From the NCBI GenBank assembly GCA_017940895.1, contig JAGAXM010000040.1, positions 62,001 to 126,000 on the forward strand: a stretch of DNA of 64,000 nucleotides. Direction: 5' to 3'. Each line of letters starts with the position of its first letter. The first letter of the stretch is position 1. The stretch comes from Clostridiales bacterium. GTDB taxonomy: Bacteria > Bacillota > Clostridia > Saccharofermentanales > Saccharofermentanaceae. A program made the position numbers and the translations under genes. This document shows positions 56,590 to 64,000 of this stretch, piece after piece. Below the pieces are notes generated by a model that was not told where the DNA came from, did not search any database, and saw nothing but the letters and a program-made list of their open reading frames with translations.

Positions 56590-58527
56590 TCAGGATTCTT
56601 TCACGTAAACAAAATCTTCGAGATACAGCGACAGAACTCTGTCATCCGTGTTGCCTTCGATCACCGACATCGGTGAGAATGCGTTAGGTATATCGATAAC
56701 AAGGTCGCACTGATAATCATCACCAACAGTGAAAACGAACCCGAAGCTGTCGTCATCCATCGTAACGGGGCCTTCGTAAACAACATCGCCGTTAACTCTT
56801 ACGGTTATGTACTGCTCCCCGCCGAAAACATTGGCAAGGCCGAATCTTCCCGTATAAGTCCCGGGCAGCATATGAAGGCAAAGGTGCAGCTGTTTGCCGT
56901 AAACAAGAGCGACATCCCCTTCATAACCTACCGAACTTCTTATAAGACTCATATCATTCTGGGTAAGATCGGAGAAATCAAGCGTATCCGTGTCTCTTAT
57001 CATGTGATAGCCGTCAGAACTTATATTGACGTAAGTAAATGCCTCACCGTTGATATTTGTGGAAGGAAGCTCTGTGTAATCAACTTCAGAACCGTCGGGA
57101 GCGTATATCGTCCACTCCCCGTCTTCCATAACTTCCGCAGCTTCCGGTGTGATCAGGATCTTACGGAGGTTGCCGTCCTCATCAAAGTAAGGCACCGGAT
57201 ACTTACAGTAATATGATTCCTCGGAAAGGGTTCTCGAATAGTAGATACCTACAGGCGGATTATACAGCGTCGGGAAATTGTCGATCACGAATCTTCCTAT
57301 AAAAGTATGATCAAGATAGAGATTATGAGGATACATCAGAGCTACGAATATCAGGACGAAAGCAGTCCATGCACTGCTTATACCAAACACGGGAGCAGCG
57401 GCAAATTCCCTGATATTAAACACATTGAAGAATGCCATGAACGGAAGCATCCATACGTTATATCTCATGATATAAGCCATTCCGCAATTGATATGCAACT
57501 CCTGCGAGACAATAAACAGCATACAAAGAACAGTAAGAAGACTTAATACCGTAAAAGCGATCTCCTTCTTCTTTATAAGGTTCAGGATAACGATCACGAA
57601 GAAAGCCGGAGCAATCAGAAGTGTATATGCGATCATACCCTGATTGGGATCGAATATATAAGACAGTGCACATATAAGTCTGTTATCGGTCGCAACATCA
57701 CTGTTCGATACTGCAGCGACGGATGCGACCGGGCTGTAGCTTCCGAACAGGATAAATGATCTTACAACGGGGACAAATCCGGGAATGGCAGCCACAAGAA
57801 CAGGTATAGACTGCTTTGCAACAGTACCGATCTTCTTGCCGGAATCTTTATAAGCCACTATAAGGAACTCGATACCGAGGAAAAATGCCGGAACCAGTAA
57901 CGCGAGATTATTCATGGCTGCGATACTCATAAGAAGCATCGCGATAACATACCGTTTGTTGTATCTCATAACGAGACCCGCGGCCACCAAAGAAAACATC
58001 AGAACCTCTGTATGAACCCAGGTGATATAGAACCACGCGGGATTGAGGACCATGAACAACATCAGCATGGTCTTCTTCGACTGTTCCGCCTTAAGTACAA
58101 GCTGCACCATAAGACAGGCAAGGAACCAAAACAGAAGATTCATATACTGGTATGCCTTGGCAGGATTGATCCCTATGTAATGGAACAGACTTCTTAAGGG
58201 CATGCACAATACGGAATACAGCCCGAAATGCTTGGCATAGTAATTACCGTCTGCACCCTCTACGAGAGTAATGTCTTCGCGGTCACGGTAGATGGTATCA
58301 AAGATATTATTGCCGTAATATGCCTTGGCATCTTCTATATCCTGCTGGGTTACGTCTGTCGATCCGTGATTGACAATTGACACGGGCATCATAAGATATT
58401 CGAATCCGTCACCCGGAAGCTGATATGCATCATCTCTGGCTATTACTCCAAGTCCGCCGATAGCAAGAATCAGCAGGAGCACCCATGAGATAAACGAAAG
58501 AATTACATCTTTCCTTGTTTCAGCCAT
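56590..58527 (-). CDS. Polytopic membrane protein, possible GT-C glycosyltransferase
   Basis: 645 residues, about ten or eleven membrane helices from residue 10 to about 420, then an extracellular beta-rich domain (about 440-645) with GTYTGRFGLANVFGGEQYI. The first outside loop is long and acidic (ARDDAYQLPGDGFEYLM), as in GT-C enzymes that use polyprenyl-linked sugars. Assignment rests on topology. It begins 12 bases after leuA with GAGGATG before the ATG, but no metabolic link is apparent. It meets the DD-carboxypeptidase homologue tail to tail. Confidence 0.6.
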   Translation of the reverse strand: MAETRKDVILSFISWVLLLILAIGGLGVIARDDAYQLPGDGFEYLMMPVSIVNHGSTDVTQQDIEDAKAYYGNNIFDTIYRDREDITLVEGADGNYYAKHFGLYSVLCMPLRSLFHYIGINPAKAYQYMNLLFWFLACLMVQLVLKAEQSKKTMLMLFMVLNPAWFYITWVHTEVLMFSLVAAGLVMRYNKRYVIAMLLMSIAAMNNLALLVPAFFLGIEFLIVAYKDSGKKIGTVAKQSIPVLVAAIPGFVPVVRSFILFGSYSPVASVAAVSNSDVATDNRLICALSYIFDPNQGMIAYTLLIAPAFFVIVILNLIKKKEIAFTVLSLLTVLCMLFIVSQELHINCGMAYIMRYNVWMLPFMAFFNVFNIREFAAAPVFGISSAWTAFVLIFVALMYPHNLYLDHTFIGRFVIDNFPTLYNPPVGIYYSRTLSEESYYCKYPVPYFDEDGNLRKILITPEAAEVMEDGEWTIYAPDGSEVDYTELPSTNINGEAFTYVNISSDGYHMIRDTDTLDFSDLTQNDMSLIRSSVGYEGDVALVYGKQLHLCLHMLPGTYTGRFGLANVFGGEQYITVRVNGDVVYEGPVTMDDDSFGFVFTVGDDYQCDLVIDIPNAFSPMSVIEGNTDDRVLSLYLEDFVYVKES

Positions 58528-58539
58528 TTATTGTCATCC

Positions 58540-60207
58540 TCACTTGATCATTCTGTTATATGCAGACAGAACAGCTCTTACAGAAGACTTGGTAACAGAA
58601 CTCGATACGCCTGCACCAAGGAATATCTTACCGTCTTCCGCCCTCTTGATCTCAAGATAAGTAATAGCCGCGGAATCCGTGCCGTTTTCCATCGCATGTT
58701 CATTATACATATTAATCGAGAATTTTACTCCCGTATATGTTGAGAACGCATCAACAAAAGCATCAAGAAGACCTTTTCCTTTACCCTTGATGGTAACGGG
58801 TTCACCGAGATACGTGATCTTTGCTTCGACCTCACTTAACTTATCTCCGAGTGAATGTTCGGAGAATGTCGACAGAGCATAAGGAGTCATGACATTTATG
58901 TAGTAGTCATCAAACAGATCAAATACCTGCTGAGGCATGAGTTCCTTCGAATTATCATCGGTCTCGTGCTTAACAACAGTCAGGAAATCACGCTGGAACG
59001 ACTTCGGCAGAATAATACCGAAGAACTGCTCCATAACATAAGATATGCCGCCTCTTCCCGACTGGCTGTTGATCCTGATGATAGGCTCGTACTCGCGGCC
59101 GACATCTGCCGGATCGACAGGAAGATAAGGAACCGCCCAAATATCGGAGCCTCTTTCCTCCATCTTCTTTTTACCTTTGTTGATAGCATCCTGATGAGAA
59201 CCCGAGAATGCGGTAAATACGAGTTTACCTGCCCACGGGTGTCTCGGATCGACTTTCATTCTGGTGCATTCTTCATAGATATCGATACACTCATTTATAT
59301 TGGAGAAATCGAGTACGGGATCAACACCCTGCATCATCATATTGATACACAGAGTAATAATATCCACGTTACCCGTTCTCTCGCCGTTTCCGAACAAAGT
59401 ACCTTCCACACGGTCTGCACCGGCCAATATTCCGAGCTCGGAAGCAGCGACTCCCGTACCTCTGTCATTATGCGTATGAACAGACAGATACATAGAGTCT
59501 CTCCACTTGGTTTCATTACAAAAATACTCAACGCTGTCAGCATATACATTCGGCAGCGTATATTCGACTGTCTCGGGCAGATTGATAATGATCTTATTAT
59601 CAGGTGAAGGCTGCCATGCATCACACACCGCATCGCATATACGAACGGCAAAGTCCGGCTCTGTCGATGAATATGACTCAGGCGAATACTCGAGAATGAA
59701 ATTCGTATCATACTCGGATTCTGTTTCCGTAATGCATTTTTTAATATACGAAGCGCCGTCTACAGCGAGCTTGAGACATTCTTCCTGTCCGAATTCGAAT
59801 ACGACGTCTCTTTGGAGTGTGCTGGTCGAATTGTAAAGATGGATGATTACATTTTTCGCGCCGTAAACAGCCTCGATCGTCTTGTCGATGATCTCGGGGC
59901 GTGACTGTGTCAGGACCTGAATGTACACGTCATCAGGGATCAGATTGTTATCGATAAGTTCGCGGCAGAAATTATAGTCAGTGTCCGAAGCTGCGGGAAA
60001 ACCGATCTCAATCTGCTTGAAACCGACTTTAACGAGCAGGTTAAAGAACTTGAGCTTCTGTTCCATTGTCATGGGAACCTCAAGAGCCTGATTACCGTCA
60101 CGAAGATCGACAGAACACCAGACAGGAGCCTTATCGATAACGCGGCCAGGCCACTTACGGTTCTCGAGCCTGATCTCGGGTATCTTCTGATACTTTCTGT
60201 AATTCAT
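58540..60207 (-). CDS. leuA: 2-isopropylmalate synthase
   Basis: First step of leucine synthesis, 2-oxoisovalerate plus acetyl-CoA. 555 residues from the ATG at 60207, with GGAGG 9 bases upstream. A longer frame would be translated from the T-box terminator and is rejected. Metal and substrate motifs are SVDLRDGNQAL and SVHTHNDRGTGVA; the C-terminal LeuA dimer/allosteric domain (about 430-555) is present. Length and sequence match the long LeuA2 type. Controlled by the T-box upstream. Confidence 0.95.
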   Translation of the reverse strand: MNYRKYQKIPEIRLENRKWPGRVIDKAPVWCSVDLRDGNQALEVPMTMEQKLKFFNLLVKVGFKQIEIGFPAASDTDYNFCRELIDNNLIPDDVYIQVLTQSRPEIIDKTIEAVYGAKNVIIHLYNSTSTLQRDVVFEFGQEECLKLAVDGASYIKKCITETESEYDTNFILEYSPESYSSTEPDFAVRICDAVCDAWQPSPDNKIIINLPETVEYTLPNVYADSVEYFCNETKWRDSMYLSVHTHNDRGTGVAASELGILAGADRVEGTLFGNGERTGNVDIITLCINMMMQGVDPVLDFSNINECIDIYEECTRMKVDPRHPWAGKLVFTAFSGSHQDAINKGKKKMEERGSDIWAVPYLPVDPADVGREYEPIIRINSQSGRGGISYVMEQFFGIILPKSFQRDFLTVVKHETDDNSKELMPQQVFDLFDDYYINVMTPYALSTFSEHSLGDKLSEVEAKITYLGEPVTIKGKGKGLLDAFVDAFSTYTGVKFSINMYNEHAMENGTDSAAITYLEIKRAEDGKIFLGAGVSSSVTKSSVRAVLSAYNRMIK

Positions 60208-60224
60208 TGATCCGTACCTCCGTA

Positions 60225-60490
60225 AATAAAAACGACCCTTCATCCTGTTAGAGACGAAGGGTCGTTCGCGGTACCACTCTAATTCATTCACGAAGAATGC
60301 ACTCTGCGGATACAGGAGAATTCCGATATCCTGTCCCTTTAACGCTGGACTTGCGTCCGCCCCTTGGGGTTAACCTTTCAGAACGGCTGCTCCGAAGTGA
60401 GTTCCCTGTCAACTTCACCGCTGCCTCGCACCAAACGGCAGCTCTCTGCAGGTCTCATTGAAGGTACTGGTCTTCATCAACGCTTTTAGT
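60225..60490 (-). promoter_or_regulatory. Leucine T-box riboswitch of leuA
   Basis: The T-box sequence AGAGTGGTACCGCG lies at 60267-60280 on the minus strand and is followed by the terminator stem at 60231-60266. Upstream, the Stem I elements AGAGAGC, GGTG and the AGTACC box can be picked out, and GAACTCACT carries CTC at 60399-60401, a Leu specifier as expected for leuA. Uncharged leucine tRNA would favour the antiterminator. This accounts for the gap of about 310 bases before leuA. Confidence 0.88.
60231..60266 (-). terminator. T-box terminator hairpin before leuA
   Basis: AACGACCCTT pairs with AAGGGTCGTT, extended by an imperfect CATC/GACG pairing, 8-base loop, then TTTTTATTT on the minus strand. 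Mutually exclusive with the antiterminator that pairs the T-box with the tRNA end. Confidence 0.85.
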
Positions 60491-60525
60491 ATATGAGTTG
60501 ATGTTAACAAACCACATCACAAAGG

Positions 60526-63500
60526 TCAAGACGGGTGCAAAACACCTGTATCATCAAATGTAAACATACCGTTTAAGAACGCGAGAGTACTGATATCCTC
60601 AGGCGGATTCCTCATCATAGCAGTCTTCATCACGGAAGATATTGTAGTGTTGATAACAACAGGCTCGCAGGTGCGCTCCATGTTACCCATGAACATCGCA
60701 TCTCTTCCGTCAATATTAGAATAAATTACAGAATCAATTATCTTGATATCGGCATTACCGCCCTGTGAGCCGATAGCAGTGCAACGCATGCTTCTGCACA
60801 TAACATTCAGATCACACGCATTCATCCTGATCGTGGAATTACCGTTAAGATTACCTATCGCAACCGTACTTCTTCCCGGAGTAGCTACAGTTACCTTGGC
60901 ATTATTAAGTGTAATATTGCCGCCAAGACCGGAGCCCAAACCGACACCCGATACTCCGTTACCATTAATGATCAAAGAACCCTCTAATCCGTCAACGATA
61001 ATATCTCCGTGCGTCTTATCGGGACCCGCACCGAGACAGAAGAATTCCATGGCACTGACATTAAGGTTAAGATCTCCGTCCCCTTCGATATGCAAGACTG
61101 ATCCTTCTTCTACATAAATTCCCTCGAGCAACCTGTTATTACCCTTACATACCAAAGTAACATCAGAATTGTCCTCGATAGATATCGCAGGGCAGCTTAC
61201 ATCCGAACCGAACCCGACATTATCAATCGTGATCCTGCCGGTATAACCGTTTGTAACTTTCATAACGATCTTAGTCATGAGTTCAGGAGAACCGGTAATA
61301 GCGAAGTCAATAAATGTAGATTCGGATTTACCGACATTAATAACCTCAACGCCTTCGTCATTAAGCTTCGGAAGCATTATTCTGCCTTCGCGCCCGGCAA
61401 CAAATACGGAATCCGAACCGGAAGATTCATACTTGGATCTTTCTTCGCGGATCTCTTTCATAATGGCAGGATCGATCGATTCGATAATCTCTGCTGCAGG
61501 TCTTGCTGTATAGAACCCCTGAATAAGGTCAACACCGAGCATAATAACCGTCTTAAGCTCTTCAGATGTCTCTACTCCCTCTGCAAGTGTGATGATATTG
61601 TTATCGTGCGAGAAGGAGATAATATCCTTAACAAAGTGCTGCTTCTGAGGACTGTTCTGTATCTCGGACAGAAGCATTCGGTCGATCTTAACGTATCTGG
61701 GCATATAACGAAGAAGATTCGTAATATTGGAATAACCCGTACCGTAATCATCAAGAGCCGTATCTACGCCCATCTCGCTGTATATCTTACTTAAGCGGTC
61801 GAGCTCTTCATCAGTAAGTTCAGACTGCTCGGTAAGCTCGATTACTACCGTTCCGGGAAGCCTCTTGATCCTGTTCTTAAGATCATCAAGATACTCATCG
61901 GGAATATGCTGTCCCGGAATTGAATTGATGAATACTTTCTTACTTCCGTTGAATATATCCGACCTTTGTTCGACTACGTCAATTACGTTAATGAACGTCT
62001 CATACTCGACATCCGACAGTCTGTCGGAAAGCGCGGCATAGCGAATAACCGTAGGCGGATCGATATAAGGATTGATATCAACTCTCATGAGTGCTTCATA
62101 TGCATATATCTCGCCGTCCCTGGCAGATACGATAGGCTGGAAGTGATAATTAAGCCTGTTGGAATCAAGGATCTCATTAACAACAAGGGATCTTTCCTTC
62201 TCTTCCTCGGTAAGTCCTATCTCCTGCGACTTTGCAACAGCAATCTTGTTACTGTTCTTCTTACTAATAGCAGTATTGATAAGTCTCTCAAGATCCGTCA
62301 TAGTCTCCGGGCAGCCGGTCTCAATACCGTAATAGAAGAACAGCTTAGCCTTAACGGAAGGATCGTTATTATATGTATTGACCTTAGCCTTTACTTTATC
62401 GTAAGACACGAGCATCTCCGTCTCGGTAGGCACGGACGAAAGCTTCAAAGCGACGAACTCGCCGTTGCCGAGGCAGGAACTTATGGAATCATTATCCCTG
62501 AATACTACTTCGATCATACTTGCAGCACTGACAAGTGCCTTATCACCGACTGCTCGTCCGAACTGCTCATTAATTACAGACAGATCCTTAACATCAAGAG
62601 CCAGAGCACTGATGTAGCAGCCCTTGTTACGCATCTTACTGACAAGATACGAACCTTCGGAAAGAAAACCCTGATAATTATAAAGACCTGTAAGGTTATC
62701 CTTGATAAGCCCGTCTCTTATCGTCTTATCTCCTGCAACTGTCTCCGAAGATCTTCTTAATACTTCAAAACCGATCATGCATCTTCTGCACCAGGCTCTG
62801 AATGTATCATCGATACACATCATCGGATCGGTATATGCTATGGATGTAAAGCCGTAGATCCTGTCATCATATGAAAACGGCATGAAATAATAAACACAAG
62901 GTTTCTCAATATCTTCATAAAGATCCGGCAGGATCAATTCACGGTTAAAAGGAACATCAAAATTAACATTATCCTTTACACCGCTCGAACCGCATCTTAT
63001 GACCTGAAGCATCTCCTCGGCGAGCGAATCATTCTTCTTAAGCCAGTTCGAATTAATACACAACGAGAAATTCTCGAAAGGCCTGATCTGATAAACATAT
63101 GAATATATAGTGTTGATCAATCCGGTAAATGTCGTCTGATTAATGACATCCTCGGTCATATGATTGAAGACCGAATAAATACCTGATTCGGACAACTGTG
63201 TATCCCATTCATCACGAAGTTTAAACTGAGGAACTATACTTTCTCCGTGACAGCCGCAGGTACATCCGACAAACAACTCGGCGTCTGCGATGAATTCAGA
63301 CGGTTCGCCGCCGTCCAACATGCCGATGATATCACCCGCACAGTGTTCGCCGAACTGATACAAAGGTATATCCGCTGAAGTAAGCGGAACAGGCGCATGC
63401 TTACCTTCATCATTACTGTCATAACCGACTACAGCAATATCTTCAGGAATCTTGTAGCCCTTGGAGACCAATGATTTCGCAAGTCCCAAAGCCATGGCAT

Positions 63501-64000
63501 CGTTGGCACATGCTACAGCCTGCGGAAGCTTAACGCCCTTCTTCGTAAGACGGTCCGCGACGCTCTCGCCGCTTGTATACCAGAAATCGCCGTAGAAAAT
63601 GCGGTCCTCAGGTACTTTAAGTCCGTGCTCTTCCATGCAGTCGATAAACGCCTGAAGTCTCTTCTTGGCATGAGGATGCCAGGATTTACCCGTAAGGAAT
63701 GCAATATCGGTAAATTTATGTTCTTCTATAAGATGCGAGATGACCTTCTTAATTGGAGTGTAGTTGTCCTGAATCTCATTGGGATATTTCTTGGTATCCC
63801 CCTCGACAAAGAGAACTTTACCCTTATATTCGTCATTAAGACGCTCTTCGATCTTCTCGGAAAGTCCCGGAGTCTGAATAGAGTCAGCCATTACAACAAC
63901 GGCATCAAACTTATTGTAATTGATAATATTGAATATCGAAGCGTCTCCGGTCTCGCGCTGCAGTGAATCCTGATATTTCTGATACATGGCAAAAACGCAC
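60526..64000 (-). CDS. Sugar-binding-like/GGDEF/EAL/beta-solenoid composite protein (partial)
   Basis: At least 1,153 residues; the frame stays open to the window edge above the ATG at 63987, so the true start lies outside. In order from that ATG: LacI-type periplasmic-binding-protein fold (1-240, with VACANDAMALGLAKSL and IAVVGYDS), a linker or GAF-like region (260-420), GGDEF domain (428-585) with degenerate GNGEF at 507-511, an EAL domain (605-845) with intact YEALMR, IELTE, LDDYGTGYS, VKIDR, AEGVE and QGFY, and a C-terminal beta-solenoid (865-1150) of Asn/Gly-rich turns. No membrane helix is visible. Phosphodiesterase of c-di-GMP is the likely activity, with the sugar-binding-like domain as sensor. 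Confidence 0.85.
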   Translation of the reverse strand, partial: CVFAMYQKYQDSLQRETGDASIFNIINYNKFDAVVVMADSIQTPGLSEKIEERLNDEYKGKVLFVEGDTKKYPNEIQDNYTPIKKVISHLIEEHKFTDIAFLTGKSWHPHAKKRLQAFIDCMEEHGLKVPEDRIFYGDFWYTSGESVADRLTKKGVKLPQAVACANDAMALGLAKSLVSKGYKIPEDIAVVGYDSNDEGKHAPVPLTSADIPLYQFGEHCAGDIIGMLDGGEPSEFIADAELFVGCTCGCHGESIVPQFKLRDEWDTQLSESGIYSVFNHMTEDVINQTTFTGLINTIYSYVYQIRPFENFSLCINSNWLKKNDSLAEEMLQVIRCGSSGVKDNVNFDVPFNRELILPDLYEDIEKPCVYYFMPFSYDDRIYGFTSIAYTDPMMCIDDTFRAWCRRCMIGFEVLRRSSETVAGDKTIRDGLIKDNLTGLYNYQGFLSEGSYLVSKMRNKGCYISALALDVKDLSVINEQFGRAVGDKALVSAASMIEVVFRDNDSISSCLGNGEFVALKLSSVPTETEMLVSYDKVKAKVNTYNNDPSVKAKLFFYYGIETGCPETMTDLERLINTAISKKNSNKIAVAKSQEIGLTEEEKERSLVVNEILDSNRLNYHFQPIVSARDGEIYAYEALMRVDINPYIDPPTVIRYAALSDRLSDVEYETFINVIDVVEQRSDIFNGSKKVFINSIPGQHIPDEYLDDLKNRIKRLPGTVVIELTEQSELTDEELDRLSKIYSEMGVDTALDDYGTGYSNITNLLRYMPRYVKIDRMLLSEIQNSPQKQHFVKDIISFSHDNNIITLAEGVETSEELKTVIMLGVDLIQGFYTARPAAEIIESIDPAIMKEIREERSKYESSGSDSVFVAGREGRIMLPKLNDEGVEVINVGKSESTFIDFAITGSPELMTKIVMKVTNGYTGRITIDNVGFGSDVSCPAISIEDNSDVTLVCKGNNRLLEGIYVEEGSVLHIEGDGDLNLNVSAMEFFCLGAGPDKTHGDIIVDGLEGSLIINGNGVSGVGLGSGLGGNITLNNAKVTVATPGRSTVAIGNLNGNSTIRMNACDLNVMCRSMRCTAIGSQGGNADIKIIDSVIYSNIDGRDAMFMGNMERTCEPVVINTTISSVMKTAMMRNPPEDISTLAFLNGMFTFDDTGVLHPS

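Noticed and set aside
58855..59607. Plus-strand open frame opposite leuA
   Set aside because: Antisense shadow of a certain gene.
60208..60291. N-terminal extension of LeuA by 28 residues
   Set aside because: This stretch is the T-box terminator and its flanks; GGAGG and an ATG at 60207 give the normal start.

Overview
The window reads as the chromosome of a Gram-positive anaerobe of the Bacillota, class Clostridia. The grounds are the gene order (efp-asp23-amaP-nusB-xseAB-ispA-dxs-nadK-argR-recN and ylxM-ffh-rpsP-khpA-rimM-trmD-rplS-rbgA-rnhB), a leucine T-box, a LexA of the Firmicutes type with a CGAAC-N4-GTTTG box, RNase Y, long PPi-dependent phosphofructokinase, lipoproteins, and strong AGGAGG ribosome binding sites. 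A gut or rumen relative of Saccharofermentans or the Oscillospirales would fit, but that rests on recollection, not on a search. No rRNA, tRNA, CRISPR array, insertion sequence or prophage was recognised; this is mostly core genome with a few accessory loci. Almost all genes lie on the minus strand.

Layout. 1-1000: two-component system (kinase cut by the window edge). 1.1-2.7 kb: RNase Y. 2.8-3.8 kb: RluA-type pseudouridine synthase, converging on 3.7-13.1 kb, a twelve-gene operon from efp to recN for envelope stress proteins, isoprenoid precursors, NAD kinase, exonuclease VII, arginine repression and DNA repair. 13.2-14.9 kb: a GGDEF-EAL pseudoenzyme. 14.9-20.4 kb: the SRP/ribosome maturation operon. 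20.5-22.2 kb: PPi-phosphofructokinase; 22.3-23.1 kb: PHP phosphoesterase. 23.1-37.0 kb: a long minus-strand run beginning with a GH5 lipoprotein and a CapA-like lipoprotein, then purE-purF-purN-purO-AICAR transformylase, argJ, nadE and a surface polysaccharide acetylation set (MBOAT, SGNH protein, GLUG-type protein). 37.1 kb: small HEAT-repeat protein. 37.5-44.7 kb: amino-sugar and c-di-AMP operon nagA, cdaA-cdaR fusion, glmS, glmM, hexapeptide transferase, nagB. 44.7-46.1 kb: glutamate dehydrogenase. 46.2-48.0 kb: lexA, divergent from a sigma-like regulator and a membrane protein. 48.2-55.1 kb: miaB-mutS-mutL-miaA. 55.2-56.6 kb: a DD-carboxypeptidase homologue without catalytic residues. 56.6-60.5 kb: T-box-leuA and a polytopic membrane protein. 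60.5-64.0 kb: a very large sugar-binding-like/GGDEF/EAL/beta-solenoid protein, cut by the window edge.

How it works together. The wall-precursor branch (GlmS, GlmM) is coupled by operon structure to c-di-AMP synthesis and to amino-sugar breakdown (NagA, NagB). Purine synthesis here ends with separate AICAR transformylase and PurO-type IMP cyclohydrolase instead of PurH. Two composite c-di-GMP-type proteins are present, one apparently catalytically dead and one with an intact EAL domain. The most notable observations are a PurF whose glutaminase site is lost (nucleophile Cys is Ser, oxyanion Asn-Gly is Asp-Ser) although its transferase half and iron-sulfur cysteines are kept; a DD-peptidase homologue with all three active-site motifs changed; the unusual architecture of the 60.5-64 kb protein; a CdaA-CdaR fusion; and a repeated promoter arrangement in which a -10 box lies 6-7 bases before an ATG without ribosome binding site, suggesting leaderless messages.
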